Positions 33,473-42,397 of a stretch of DNA of 47,372 bases are shown piece after piece. The position numbers and the translations under genes are program-made. The notes under the pieces are model-generated. The model worked only from the letters and a program-made list of their open reading frames with translations. It did not search any database and was not told the DNA's origin. Numbering within the stretch: position 1 is the stretch's first letter; each line of letters opens with the position of its first letter. The DNA is from UBA4644 sp964541085 (GTDB lineage Bacteria; Bacillota; Clostridia; Oscillospirales; Butyricicoccaceae): contig CAZIPA010000015.1 in assembly GCA_964541085.1 (NCBI GenBank), positions 1 to 47,372 on the forward strand, given 5' to 3'.

Positions 33473-34174
33473 TCACGCCCCCGGCACCCAGCCGCACAGG
33501 TTGTATTTTCCGCCCCGGTGATGGGAGATGCCCAGCTGCACAAAGGTTTCCAGCAGCTTGATGCCTGCCGCCGTGGGCTCGATCAGCGGATAGGGAAGCC
33601 GCTGCGCTACCAGTTCTGCAACCTCGATCATTCCGGTGCAGCCCAGCACGATCAGCTCCGCGCCGTGCTCCCGGGCTTCCTTTTCCGCAGCCTCCAGAAT
33701 GTGTGCCGCCGTATCCTCCGGCACGGTGTTCAGCGCAAGCACACCCTCAGGGATGCCCACCGCCGACACAAAGCGGGAACAGCCCAGCTCACGATAGCGA
33801 TAGGTCATCTTGTTTCGGGCATTGTCGCCGATGGTAACCATGGAAAAGGGCACACCGGCCATTGCCGCAAGGAAAAAGGACGCCTCTCCGGCACCCAGCA
33901 CCGGCTTGTCCGTAATCTCCCGGATGGCATCCACGGCAACATCGCCGCAGCAGTTGATGAAAAAGCCGTCATAGTTCTGTTCCTCCCGGGCGATCAGCGA
34001 AAGCACCTCCGGCCCGGCCAGAACCTCATCCAGAAAGCCCTCAATGGCAGAAGGGCCCCGCTCCAGACTGCGGAAGGTCAGCTCTGCCTGAAAGGAATGC
34101 TGCCTTGCCAGTGCCGCTGCGGTCATTTCGCTGAAGGTGTCGGAAACAATAGGGGTAACGATCAGTAGCCGCAT
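33473..34174 (-). CDS. Aspartate/glutamate/hydantoin racemase-family protein (1)
   Basis: A 233-aa protein of the Asp/Glu racemase superfamily. The two catalytic cysteines are visible: C75 or C76 in FFINCCGD and C179 in VLGCTGM, each in the expected half of the two-domain fold. N-terminal RLLIVTPIVSDTF resembles the hydantoin racemase branch. Such enzymes invert the alpha carbon by two-base proton transfer with no cofactor. It lies 12 bp downstream of a YheO/DauR-like regulator gene in the same direction and divergent from a second racemase and an importer, so it likely interconverts enantiomers of an imported compound. The exact substrate is unknown. Confidence 0.85.
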   Translation of the reverse strand: MRLLIVTPIVSDTFSEMTAAALARQHSFQAELTFRSLERGPSAIEGFLDEVLAGPEVLSLIAREEQNYDGFFINCCGDVAVDAIREITDKPVLGAGEASFFLAAMAGVPFSMVTIGDNARNKMTYRYRELGCSRFVSAVGIPEGVLALNTVPEDTAAHILEAAEKEAREHGAELIVLGCTGMIEVAELVAQRLPYPLIEPTAAGIKLLETFVQLGISHHRGGKYNLCGWVPGA

Positions 34175-34186
34175 AAAGATTCTCCT

Positions 34187-34816
34187 TTATTTGTTATTGT
34201 TGTCTTCCTGGGCAAGCTCTTTGATGTATCCGTAAACCGTCAGGCGGGAGACCTTCAGCATCTCCGCCACATAGGGTACGGACTTATGAAAGGAAAAGGC
34301 GTTCTGGCTTTTCAGAATGCGGATCAGCTCCAGCCGGTCCGCCTTTTTCATCTGGTCAATGGGCACATCCAGCTGCCGCACGGCAGCGTCAAAGATCTGG
34401 GACAGGAAGTTCTGGTTCACCACCGCATTCAGCTTGTCATTGACCAGCGTCATCCCGGCCAGCACATTCTGGGCGTCTGCCAGCGCGGTAAAGTCAAAAT
34501 TGATACCGAAGCAGAAAAAATAGTCGGGCCCGCGGAAATTGAAGGAGGTGGTTTTGATTTTCCGGTTTCCCTTCAGGGCAAAGCAGTTGATGAAATGATC
34601 CGTGACCTGCAGGCCCTGTACATAACGGCTGGCGCCGTCGGTGATCTCCACGGAGGAGCCGATTTCCCGGCCACTGACATGGCCGTTATAAATCGCAAGG
34701 ATCGGATGATTGGGCTGGTCGTAATCCTGAATCAGCGTTTCGCAGTTCGCCCCGAAGGTGATCGCGACACCCTTTGCGATGTCGTCCAGCATTTTGAAAA
34801 CTTCTTCTCTCGTCAT
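34187..34816 (-). CDS. YheO/DauR-like PAS-HTH transcriptional regulator
   Basis: A 209-aa protein. The N-terminal YheO-type PAS-like domain (about 5-120: FGANCETLIQDYDQPNHPILAIYNGHVSGREIG) is followed by a C-terminal helix-turn-helix (about 155-205: RLELIRILKSQNAF and VPYVAEMLKVSRLTVYGYIKEL). DauR of Pseudomonas represses D-arginine catabolism, and relatives sit beside amino-acid or purine-like catabolic genes. Its gene is divergent from the racemase-Liv-DUF917 operon, so it probably controls both transcripts from the shared 440-bp region. The effector is presumably the imported substrate. Confidence 0.88.
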   Translation of the reverse strand: MTREEVFKMLDDIAKGVAITFGANCETLIQDYDQPNHPILAIYNGHVSGREIGSSVEITDGASRYVQGLQVTDHFINCFALKGNRKIKTTSFNFRGPDYFFCFGINFDFTALADAQNVLAGMTLVNDKLNAVVNQNFLSQIFDAAVRQLDVPIDQMKKADRLELIRILKSQNAFSFHKSVPYVAEMLKVSRLTVYGYIKELAQEDNNNK

Positions 34817-34878
34817 AGATGCAGCTCCTTTACAAGCTGTTTAGTTTCAGTTGGATTGTTCGTCCTGTGTTGATTGCT

Positions 34879-34907
34879 ATTATACTCTGTCCCCTTGGAA
34901 AAATCAA
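34879..34907 (-). promoter_or_regulatory. Promoter of the YheO-like regulator and racemase 1
   Basis: Minus-strand TTGATT (34907-34902), 17 bp, TATAAT (34884-34879), flanked by AT-rich sequence (TTATATAATTTTTG) suited as an UP-like element. Confidence 0.8.
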
Positions 34908-35153
34908 ACATAATTTTATATAATTTTTGTTTATTTTTTGGAGATGGCCTTATCGCTTTGTTACAAATCGTTCAGCCCGGCAGTTTATAAATTTTTGAGA
35001 CTTTCTTCAGACTGCGGCGGTCTGTCTGGGAAAATACCCGGAAAAACCAGCAAAAACAGGGTTTTCGGCCACTTTTACAGGCAGTTTTCTTTCCGCATCC
35101 CCAAAAAAGATTGTTTCTATCCAAACGAAGGCAAACAAATCGTATAAAATGTG

Positions 35154-35182
35154 TTGACAAACTGTAAAGCCTCGTCTATAAT
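35154..35182 (+). promoter_or_regulatory. Promoter of the racemase 2-liv-DUF917 operon
   Basis: TTGACA (35154-35159), 17 bp, TATAAT (35177-35182), both perfect, 78 bp before the racemase 2 start. Confidence 0.88.
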
Positions 35183-35197
35183 AAGCTCAACACAATT

Positions 35198-35239
35198 CTT
35201 CCGGAAGCGCAACTTTCACAGACGATGTACATTTTGTAC
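35198..35239. promoter_or_regulatory. Two candidate operators downstream of the promoter
   Basis: CTTCCGGAAG (35198-35207) is a perfect 10-bp palindrome about 10 bp after the predicted start. GTACATTTTGTAC (35227-35239) is a 13-bp dyad just before AAAGGAGGG. Either would suit a repressor such as the neighbouring YheO-like protein; binding is not shown. Confidence 0.4.
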
Positions 35240-35259
35240 GAAAAGGAGGGAGCTCACAT

Positions 35260-35982
35260 ATGCGAATCTTACTCATCAGACCCATTATCTCACCCCGCGA
35301 GGACGCCCAGGAGGAAGCCATCTTCCGTCCCTTTCTTTCTCCCGGCACGGAAATCACTGCCCGCCGGCTGAAATATGCCTCCTCTTCCATTGAATGCGAA
35401 TACGATGTGGCTGTCAACACGCCGGACATTCTTCGCGTGGCAGCGGAGGGTCAGGCGGAGGGCTTTGACGGTGCCATCATCAACTGCTTTGTGGATCCGG
35501 GACTGGAGGCTGTGCGGGAAGCCGTAACCTATCCTGTGGTGGGCGCGGGCTCTGCCGCGGTGCAGCTGGCTCTTTCCGTGGGCAAGCGCATTGCGATTCT
35601 CACCATCGTGCCCAACATTCTTCCCCTGGTCCGGCGGCTGAACGCCGATTATATGGCCAGCGGCCGGGTGTGCGCCGTCAGGAGCATTGATGTTCCTGTG
35701 CTGAGCATTTATGGAGATCAGCTGATCTATGAGAAGCTGTATGAGCAGGCAGTTGCCGCCATTCAGCAGGATCATGCGGATGCCATCGTTTTTGGCTGCA
35801 CCGGGCTGGGCGGCATGGCGGAAAAGGTTCAGCAGCGGCTGGCGGAAAACGGAATGCCTGTCCCTGTGGTGGATCCCGCCGGTGCGTCTGTTTCCATGCT
35901 GGAGGCGCTGATCCGCAACCGGCTGACCCACAGCAAGCTCACCTGGATGGCTCCGCCGGAAAAGCTCCGCAATCTGAAGTGA
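35260..35982 (+). CDS. Aspartate/glutamate/hydantoin racemase-family protein (2)
   Basis: A 240-aa paralogue of the protein at 33473. Catalytic cysteines are C76 (AIINCFVDPG) and C180 (IVFGCTGLGG); N-terminal MRILLIRPIISP matches the hydantoin/Asp racemase group. AAAGGAGGGAG precedes the ATG. It is the first gene of the plus-strand operon with the Liv-type importer and DUF917 protein. Having one racemase on each divergent transcript suggests two different chiral centres or substrates. Not glutamate racemase MurI, whose flanking motifs differ. Confidence 0.85.
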   Translation: MRILLIRPIISPREDAQEEAIFRPFLSPGTEITARRLKYASSSIECEYDVAVNTPDILRVAAEGQAEGFDGAIINCFVDPGLEAVREAVTYPVVGAGSAAVQLALSVGKRIAILTIVPNILPLVRRLNADYMASGRVCAVRSIDVPVLSIYGDQLIYEKLYEQAVAAIQQDHADAIVFGCTGLGGMAEKVQQRLAENGMPVPVVDPAGASVSMLEALIRNRLTHSKLTWMAPPEKLRNLK

Positions 35983-36024
35983 CCCAGCGCAAATGAAATA
36001 TCATAAAAAGGAGATGCAACACCC

Positions 36025-37173
36025 ATGAAAAAAGCAATCTGTATCGTAACAGCCGTTCTCTGCCTGCTTGTCTGTCTGACCGGCTGCGGCAAAAACAATG
36101 ATGCCATTGATGTCGGTTTTCTGGTCCATATCACGGGTGACGGCGCACTCTGGGGCCAGGCCGAGCGGGATGGCGCTCAGATCACCGTGGATGAAATCAA
36201 CGCCAACGGCGGAATCCTCGGCAAACAGCTGAACATGACCTTTTATGATGGCCGCGGCACCTCCGCCGATTCGTTGAACGCCGTGAAAAAGGCTGTGGAG
36301 CAGGATGGCGTCTGTGCCCTGCTGGGTTCCAATTCCAGCGGCCCGACCATCGCGGTGGCGGATGTCTGCGCGGCCAATCAGGTTCCGCAGATTGCCACCT
36401 TTGCCACCAACATTCTGGTAACACAGGACGAGGCGGGAAACACCCGGGACTGGTCCTTCCGGCTTTGCTTTACCGATCCGTATCAGGGCAAGATCATTGC
36501 CAATTACGCCTATAACACATTGAACATTACCAATGCCTGCATTCTGTACGATGTGACCTCCGACTATTCCGCAGGCATCATGCAGCAGATCGAGGAAAAT
36601 TTCAAGAGCCTCGGCGGCACCATCAAGGGAACCTATTCCTACAAAGCCGGTGATGTGGACTTCCGCTCCCAGCTGACCAACATCAAATCGGATGCGCCTC
36701 AGGCCATCATGCTGCCCAACACCTACAAGGAAAACGCGCTGATCGCGAAGCAGGCCTATGATCTGGGCCTGGATGTGATTCTGCTGGCCGGTGACTCCTA
36801 TTCTCCTGCCATGTTTGAGATCTGCCCCGATCTGCACGACTATTACACCGTCAATCATTTTGACTGGAGTGATCCCGCTCTGGCCGGCATCAAGGAGAAG
36901 TATATCGCAAAGTACGGCGAGGAATCTCCGGAGCTGAATGTGGTCATGGGCTATGATATCGTCTATTTCCTGAAGGCCTGTATTGAAAAGGCGGGCTCCA
37001 CGGAATCCGAAGCCCTGCGCAGCGCCATTGAAAATGCCACGGCCATTCCGCTGGCCCATTCCAGCCTGACCATTGATCCTGCCACCCACGATCCGCTGGA
37101 CAAGGATGCGGTTATCCTCAAGCTGTCGGATGGCACGGCCACCTTTGTGGAGCGCTATACGCCCGGCAAATAA
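36025..37173 (+). CDS. livK: Liv-type ABC importer, substrate-binding lipoprotein
   Basis: A 382-aa lipoprotein with lipobox LTGC (C21) after a short hydrophobic signal. The rest is a type I periplasmic-binding fold of the branched-chain amino acid family: VGFLVHITGDGALWGQAERDG, ITVDEINANGGILGKQL, LLGSNSSGPTIAVADV and a late VMGYDIVYFLKACIEKAG. It captures the substrate outside the membrane for the permease and ATPase genes that follow. AAAAGGAGATG precedes the start. The gene context (racemases, DUF917) suggests that the ligand is not simply Leu/Ile/Val but an amino-acid derivative. Confidence 0.93.
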   Translation: MKKAICIVTAVLCLLVCLTGCGKNNDAIDVGFLVHITGDGALWGQAERDGAQITVDEINANGGILGKQLNMTFYDGRGTSADSLNAVKKAVEQDGVCALLGSNSSGPTIAVADVCAANQVPQIATFATNILVTQDEAGNTRDWSFRLCFTDPYQGKIIANYAYNTLNITNACILYDVTSDYSAGIMQQIEENFKSLGGTIKGTYSYKAGDVDFRSQLTNIKSDAPQAIMLPNTYKENALIAKQAYDLGLDVILLAGDSYSPAMFEICPDLHDYYTVNHFDWSDPALAGIKEKYIAKYGEESPELNVVMGYDIVYFLKACIEKAGSTESEALRSAIENATAIPLAHSSLTIDPATHDPLDKDAVILKLSDGTATFVERYTPGK

Positions 37174-37261
37174 TTTCGATATTGGGAAAACACCGGGCTG
37201 CCTCCGGGCAGTCCGGCACCCTGAAAACGCATCCCGCTGCAACAAAAGAGGAGATTGAACC

Positions 37262-38143
37262 ATGACTCAATTTTTACAACAGCTGGTCAACGGCGTGTCC
37301 ATCGGGTTCGTCTATGCCCTCATCGCCATTGGCTATTCGCTTATTTTCAGCATCCTCTCCTTCTCCAACTTTGCCCATGGCTCCTTTATCACCATCGGTG
37401 CGTATTCCGGCTTTTATATGCTGATGTCCGCCCATTTCCCCATTTATATCGCCATTCCGGTGGCCATGCTGGGCGGTACGGTCATTGCGATTCTGGCAGA
37501 CAAGCTGGCCTACAAGCCCCTGCGTGACCGGGGAAGCCCCACGCTGTATTTTATCATTGCCGCCATGGGTATGTCCATTCTGGTGGACAACACCATCATC
37601 GCCACCATTGGCCCCCGTTTCCGCTCCTATCCCCAGCTGTTCTCCGTGACCGCCATTGATGTTCAGGGAGTCAGCATCAGCACCATGGATCTGGCCGCCG
37701 CCGTGATCGCAGCTGCCATGCTGATTCTGCTGACCTATCTGGTCAGCCGCACCAAGGCGGGAATCGCCATCCGTGCCGCATCGCAGGATCTGGAGGCTGT
37801 GGGCCTGATGGGCGTCAACACCAATCTGCTGATTACCGTCGTCTTTCTCATTGCAGGCGCGCTGGCCGGACTTGCCGGATTCTTTCTGGGCATGAAATAC
37901 ACCGTCTATCCCACGCTGGGCACGGTGATTACCAACAAGGCCTATGTGGCGGCTGTGCTGGGCGGTCTGGGCAGCCTTCCCGGCGCAGTGGTTGGCTCCA
38001 TTCTGCTGGGTGTTTTTGAAATGATGATTGCGGGCTATATTTCCTCCGGTGCCCGTGATGTGTTCGTCTATCTGCTTCTCATCATTATTTTGATTATCAA
38101 GCCCTCCGGCCTGATGGGCAAAAAGCGAGAAGACAAGGTGTAA
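37262..38143 (+). CDS. livH: Liv-type ABC importer permease 1
   Basis: A 293-aa inner-membrane permease with about eight helices, family signature GVSIGFVYALIAIGYSLIF near the N-terminus and the EAA-like loop GLMGVNTNLLITVVFLIAGALAG. It ends with a short basic tail. The ribosome site is AGAGGAG. It pairs with the second permease 13 bp downstream to form the channel. Confidence 0.94.
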   Translation: MTQFLQQLVNGVSIGFVYALIAIGYSLIFSILSFSNFAHGSFITIGAYSGFYMLMSAHFPIYIAIPVAMLGGTVIAILADKLAYKPLRDRGSPTLYFIIAAMGMSILVDNTIIATIGPRFRSYPQLFSVTAIDVQGVSISTMDLAAAVIAAAMLILLTYLVSRTKAGIAIRAASQDLEAVGLMGVNTNLLITVVFLIAGALAGLAGFFLGMKYTVYPTLGTVITNKAYVAAVLGGLGSLPGAVVGSILLGVFEMMIAGYISSGARDVFVYLLLIIILIIKPSGLMGKKREDKV

Positions 38144-38156
38144 AGGAGGCGCAAAT

Positions 38157-39038
38157 ATGCAATATTATATCGGCATTGCCATCCTCGTCTGCTGTAATGT
38201 CATTGCGGTCTCCGGCCTGTCGCTGCTCACCGGCTTTACCGGCATTTTCAGCTTCGGCCACGCCGCGTTTATGGCCATCGGCGCATATGCAGCCGCGCTT
38301 CTTACCACAAAGCTGGGCCTGCCCTTTGTGCTGGCGGTGCTGGCGGCCATTGTGATTGCCGCCGCCATTGGCTATCTCATCGGCATTCCCACCCTGAAGC
38401 TGGTGGGAGATTACTTTGCCATTGTCATGCTGGGCATTGGTGAAGCAACCAAGCTCATTCTGGACAATACCACGGAGATCACCGGCGGTGCCCGCGGCAT
38501 GGGTGGCATCTCTGCCGTGACCTCTCTGCCTGTTGCACTGTGCGCAGCCGTGCTGGTTATTCTGTTTGTGCGGAATATCATCCGCTCCCGCTATGGCCGC
38601 TGCTTTATGGCTATCCGGGAGGACAATCTGGCAGCGGAATGCTGCGGCATTCACACTTTCCGGATGAAAAAGCTGTCGCTCACCATTTCCGCCGGACTGG
38701 GCGGTCTGGCTGGTGCGCTGTATGCCCACTACATCACCTATCTCCAGCCGATTATGTTCAACGGAGACAAATCCACCGAGCTGGCATCCTCCGTGGTGTT
38801 CGGCGGACTGGGCAGTCTGACCGGCTCGGTTGTGGCCACGGTGATTCTGACCGGTCTGCCCGAGCTGCTGCGGCCGCTGTATGAATGGCGCATGGTCATT
38901 TATGGTGTGTTGCTGGTCGCCACCATTGTGCTGCGTCCGCAGGGTCTGCTGGGCGGAAAGGAATGGAGCTGGCGCACGGTTCGTCAGGCGGGAATCCGAG
39001 TGCGCGGCTTCTTCAAAAAAGGCGGTGATGCTTCATGA
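38157..39038 (+). CDS. livM: Liv-type ABC importer permease 2
   Basis: A 293-aa permease of the LivM family: VIAVSGLSLLTGFTGIFSFGHAAFMAIGAYAAA and later RYGRCFMAIREDNLAAECCGIH, the coupling loop that contacts the ATPases. AAAGGAGG precedes the ATG. The TGA overlaps the start of the next gene (ATGA). Confidence 0.94.
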   Translation: MQYYIGIAILVCCNVIAVSGLSLLTGFTGIFSFGHAAFMAIGAYAAALLTTKLGLPFVLAVLAAIVIAAAIGYLIGIPTLKLVGDYFAIVMLGIGEATKLILDNTTEITGGARGMGGISAVTSLPVALCAAVLVILFVRNIIRSRYGRCFMAIREDNLAAECCGIHTFRMKKLSLTISAGLGGLAGALYAHYITYLQPIMFNGDKSTELASSVVFGGLGSLTGSVVATVILTGLPELLRPLYEWRMVIYGVLLVATIVLRPQGLLGGKEWSWRTVRQAGIRVRGFFKKGGDAS

Positions 39039-39802
39039 GCGTTCTGAAGGTTTCCCATCTGACCAAGCAGTTCGGCGGACTGACTGCCGTTTCGGATCTG
39101 TCCTTTGAGATTCCGCAGGGGACGATCATGGGCCTGATCGGGCCAAACGGTGCCGGAAAGACCACGGTGTACAACCTGATTACCGGTATTTATCAGCCCA
39201 CGGAGGGAACGGTCAGCCTGCTGGATCGGCCGCTGAGCGGTCTGTCCTGTCATGACATCGCACAAATGGGCGTAGCCCGTACCTTCCAGAATCTGCGGCT
39301 GTTCAAAAAGCTGACCGCGCTGGAAAATATCATTATTGCCTGTCAGCACTCCACCCGCTATTCGCTGCTGGATGCGGCTCTGCGTACCCGCCGCTTCCGG
39401 CAGGAGGAGGAAAAGCTTCAGGCACAGGCCGCCTCTCTTTTGCAGCTGGTGGGTCTGGAAAAATATGCGGATCTTTCCGCCGGAGCGCTGCCCTATGGAC
39501 ATCAGCGCCGCCTGGAAATTGCCCGGGCGCTGGCGCTGGATCCCAAGCTCCTGCTGCTGGATGAGCCGGCTGCCGGTATGAATCCGGAGGAATCCCTGCA
39601 GCTCATGGAGTTTATCCGGGAAATTCAGCAAAAATTTCAGCTGACGATCCTGCTGATCGAGCATCACATGGATATTGTCATGGGAATCTGCGACCATATC
39701 GTGGTTCTGAACTTTGGCAAGGAGATCGCCAACGGCTCTCCGGCTGTGGTGCAGAGCAATCCGGAGGTCGTCTCGGCATATTTGGGCGAGGTGGAAACAT
39801 GA
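39035..39802 (+). CDS. livG: Liv-type ABC importer ATPase 1
   Basis: A 255-aa ATPase: Walker A GPNGAGKTT, LivG-specific GVARTFQNLRLFKKLTALENI (Q-loop), signature LPYGHQRRLEIARAL (a G-H-Q variant typical of LivG), Walker B LLLLDEPAAGMNPEE and the switch His in IEHHMDIV. It energises import with the LivF-like partner. Start and stop both overlap neighbours by ATGA, indicating translational coupling. Confidence 0.95.
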   Translation: MSVLKVSHLTKQFGGLTAVSDLSFEIPQGTIMGLIGPNGAGKTTVYNLITGIYQPTEGTVSLLDRPLSGLSCHDIAQMGVARTFQNLRLFKKLTALENIIIACQHSTRYSLLDAALRTRRFRQEEEKLQAQAASLLQLVGLEKYADLSAGALPYGHQRRLEIARALALDPKLLLLDEPAAGMNPEESLQLMEFIREIQQKFQLTILLIEHHMDIVMGICDHIVVLNFGKEIANGSPAVVQSNPEVVSAYLGEVET

Positions 39803-40515
39803 TGCTGAAAACAAATGAGCTGTCCGTCTATTACGGAAACATTCAGGCGCTGGACAGGGTCAGCATTGAGATTCAGGAGGGGGAGATCGTCTCCATCATC
39901 GGCGCCAACGGTGCCGGAAAATCCACACTGCTGAAGGCTATTGCCGGGGTCAAGCTGTCGAAAGTCACCGGCACCCTGGAATATGAGGGTCATCCGCTGA
40001 ATGCAAAGCTGCACCAGCGGGTGAAGGACGGCATTGCCCTTTCTCCCGAGGGCCGCCGCATCTTCGCAAACCTGACGGTGCAGGAAAATCTCACGCTGGG
40101 CGCCTATCTGAATCAGGATAAAAAGCGCTATGCGGAGGATCTGGAATCGGTCTTTGCGCTGTTTCCCCGGCTGAAGGAGCGGAGAAAGCAGCCCGGCGGA
40201 ACGCTTTCCGGCGGTGAACAGCAGATGCTGGCCATTGCCCGGGCACTGATGTCCCGGCCCCGGCTGCTGATGCTGGATGAACCCTCCCTGGGTCTTGCGC
40301 CCAAGCTGGTTTCCGAGATGTTTGTAACCCTCCGGCAGATCAACGCCACCGGCGTGACCATCCTGCTGGTGGAGCAGAATGCCAATCAGGCGCTGGCGCT
40401 GTCCCATCGCGGCTATGTGCTGCAAACCGGACGCATCATCGGCACCGGCACTGGCAAGGAGCTTCTGGCCGATCCTGCCATTCAGGCCGCCTATCTGGGC
40501 GCACGCAATTCGTAA
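39799..40515 (+). CDS. livF: Liv-type ABC importer ATPase 2
   Basis: A 238-aa ATPase: LSVYYGNIQALDRVSIEI at the N-terminus, Walker A GANGAGKST, the LivF hallmark LSPEGRRIFANLTVQENL, signature LSGGEQQMLAIARALM, Walker B LMLDEPSLGLAP and VEQNANQAL. It completes the five-component importer. It may start at either of two adjacent ATG codons. Confidence 0.95.
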   Translation: MMLKTNELSVYYGNIQALDRVSIEIQEGEIVSIIGANGAGKSTLLKAIAGVKLSKVTGTLEYEGHPLNAKLHQRVKDGIALSPEGRRIFANLTVQENLTLGAYLNQDKKRYAEDLESVFALFPRLKERRKQPGGTLSGGEQQMLAIARALMSRPRLLMLDEPSLGLAPKLVSEMFVTLRQINATGVTILLVEQNANQALALSHRGYVLQTGRIIGTGTGKELLADPAIQAAYLGARNS

Positions 40516-40538
40516 GAGAAAAGAAAGGGGTATCTATC

Positions 40539-41666
40539 ATGGCAAAAACCGTATTGAAAACGCATGACGATCTGGTTGATTTTGTGCAGGGCTGTCTGCT
40601 GTTCGGTACCGGCGGAGGCGGAAATCCCGCTGAAGGACTGAAGGCGCTGGAGGAGCAGTTTGAGGCCGGCAGGGAGCTGGGCTGGGTAGAAAAAGAGGAT
40701 CTTCCCGCCGGGACCTATACCGCCTGCGCGTTTCTGATGGGCTCTACAGCGCCGCTTACGCCGGAGAAAATCGCTGAGAAGGAAGCGCTGGGGATGAAGG
40801 AATGGCTCTATCCTCGGAATCTTCCCCTGACCACCGCTTTTTTGCAGGAATATACCGGCAAGCAGATTTCCGCACTGATTCCGCTGGAGATGGGCGGCAG
40901 CAATATGCCGGTTCCCGTAGCCGCAGCGGCATCCATGGGCATCTGTGCCCTGAACGGTGACTTTGCGGGAAGAGCTGTTCCCGAGATCACCCAGTGTGTC
41001 TGCGTGGCAAAGGGTGTTCCCATCACGCCCTATACCTGTGTGGACAAATGGGGCAACCGCTGCATTGTGGAATCCACCATCAACACGGATGTGGCAGAGC
41101 GTGTGGGCAAGATGATCTCCGACGCCAGCTATGGCTCCACCGGCATTTGCGGCATGATGATCCCGGTAGAAGAGCTGGAGGGCCGCTATGTTCCCAATAC
41201 CATGAACGAGGCGCTGGCCTGCGGCAGAATCATCCGGGAGGAACAGGCCGCCGGTCGTCCCATTGCAGATGCCATCTGTGAAAAGCTGGGGGCCTACAAG
41301 CTGTTCACCGGCGTTGTGGTGGAAAAGCCCTGGGAGGATCGGGATGGCTATTACTGGGGCTCGCACATTCTGGAGGGCACCGGCCCCTTTGCCGGACATC
41401 GGTGCGAGGTGGTCTTCAAGAATGAAAACCAGCTGTTCTATCTGGACGGCAAGCTGACCGTGTCCAGCCCGGATCTGATTATGAATGTGGATCACAAAAC
41501 CAACGCCGGACGCCGGAACGAGGATATTGCCGTCGGTGACGAGCTGACCATTCTGGGCCGGGCCTGCAAGCAGGAGCTCCGGGAGGAAGCCATGCTCCGG
41601 ACGCTGGAGCCCCGCCACTTTGGCGTGGATGCGGATTATGTGCCCATTGAGAACAGTCTGAAATAA
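40539..41666 (+). CDS. DUF917 protein (S-methyl thiohydantoin desulfurase-like)
   Basis: A 375-aa cytoplasmic protein of the DUF917 family, of typical length. It has the N-terminal glycine-rich GTGGGGNPAEGL, EMGGSNMPVPVAAAA and VPEITQCVC..G, then DKWGNRCIVE and the later VDHKTN and GDELTILGRAC. Pfam now names the N-terminal domain S-methyl thiohydantoin desulfurase. AAAGGGG precedes the ATG. It is the last gene of the racemase-Liv operon, followed by a strong terminator, so it probably acts on the imported ring compound. No hydantoinase or carbamoylase is present in the window, so the pathway here is incomplete. Confidence 0.88.
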   Translation: MAKTVLKTHDDLVDFVQGCLLFGTGGGGNPAEGLKALEEQFEAGRELGWVEKEDLPAGTYTACAFLMGSTAPLTPEKIAEKEALGMKEWLYPRNLPLTTAFLQEYTGKQISALIPLEMGGSNMPVPVAAAASMGICALNGDFAGRAVPEITQCVCVAKGVPITPYTCVDKWGNRCIVESTINTDVAERVGKMISDASYGSTGICGMMIPVEELEGRYVPNTMNEALACGRIIREEQAAGRPIADAICEKLGAYKLFTGVVVEKPWEDRDGYYWGSHILEGTGPFAGHRCEVVFKNENQLFYLDGKLTVSSPDLIMNVDHKTNAGRRNEDIAVGDELTILGRACKQELREEAMLRTLEPRHFGVDADYVPIENSLK

Positions 41667-41712
41667 ACGGGTGTTGTTTTCATTACTCTTCTGTAATGCT
41701 CCTTACATAGTG

Positions 41713-41740
41713 AAAGGCGCGGCCAGCTGCCGCGCCTTTT
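41713..41740. terminator. Bidirectional terminator between convergent operons
   Basis: AAAGGCGCGGC, short AGCT-centred loop, GCCGCGCCTTTT: a GC stem with A tract on one side and T tract on the other, serving both the DUF917 operon (plus) and the DUF47 operon (minus). Confidence 0.88.
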
Positions 41741-41764
41741 GCTTTTCGATTTTCGGTTTCTCCC

Positions 41765-42385
41765 TCAGGTGTTCTTAATAATCACCTGTTCGATGACATC
41801 GGTGGCGTGTTCGCACAGGTCGCAGCAGCTTTCCAGACTTTCGAAGATGGCCTTTGCGCCCAGCAGCTGCCGGTCGGTTGTGGGAGAGGCGAACAGCTCA
41901 TAAACGGCCTCGGTATACACGCCGTCGGCCTCGGCCTCGATATCGTTCACCTTCACCACCAGCGCCCGCAGCGCCGCAGGCTTTTTGAAATTCTTCAGCT
42001 CGCCCGCCGCCTCATGCAGCGCCCGCACACAGCGATTGACCACCTGCGACAGCTCCGCCGCCCGGGCAGGCACACTGTCGATGTGGTACATATAAAATTC
42101 CAGCACCACCTCGTCCAGTGCGTCGGTGATATCGTCGATGATCTGGGCCAGCCGCAGAATGTCCTCCTGGTCGATGGGGGTGATAAACTCCGTGGACAGA
42201 CGGTTCAGAATGTCATGATGCACCCGGTCCGCCGCGTGCTCGATCTCATGCATCCGGGTGCGATAGACCTGAATGCTGTCCCCATGAAACTGGCACAAAA
42301 TCTCCTCCAGCAGGTTGGAGGCCTCCAGACAACAGGAGGTCTGCTGCTGGATCAGCTTGAAATAATCGTTATTTTTCCTTGCCAT
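41765..42385 (-). CDS. DUF47/PhoU-like phosphate transport accessory protein
   Basis: A 206-aa helical protein of the DUF47 (PhoU-like) family: MHEIEHAADRVHHDIL, TPIDQEDILRLAQIIDDITDALDEV and the matching second half KVNDIEAEADGVYTEAV. These are the paired E..D metal-binding motifs of PhoU folds. Such genes almost always follow a PiT transporter and are thought to gate it. It lies 12 bp after the PiT gene and is last in the operon. Confidence 0.92.
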   Translation of the reverse strand: MARKNNDYFKLIQQQTSCCLEASNLLEEILCQFHGDSIQVYRTRMHEIEHAADRVHHDILNRLSTEFITPIDQEDILRLAQIIDDITDALDEVVLEFYMYHIDSVPARAAELSQVVNRCVRALHEAAGELKNFKKPAALRALVVKVNDIEAEADGVYTEAVYELFASPTTDRQLLGAKAIFESLESCCDLCEHATDVIEQVIIKNT

Positions 42386-42397
42386 TGTTCCCGCTCC

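Noticed and set aside
35151..35393. Small plus-strand frame overlapping the racemase 2 start
   Set aside because: It begins inside the promoter -35 region and runs out of frame over the racemase gene, which has an excellent ribosome site.
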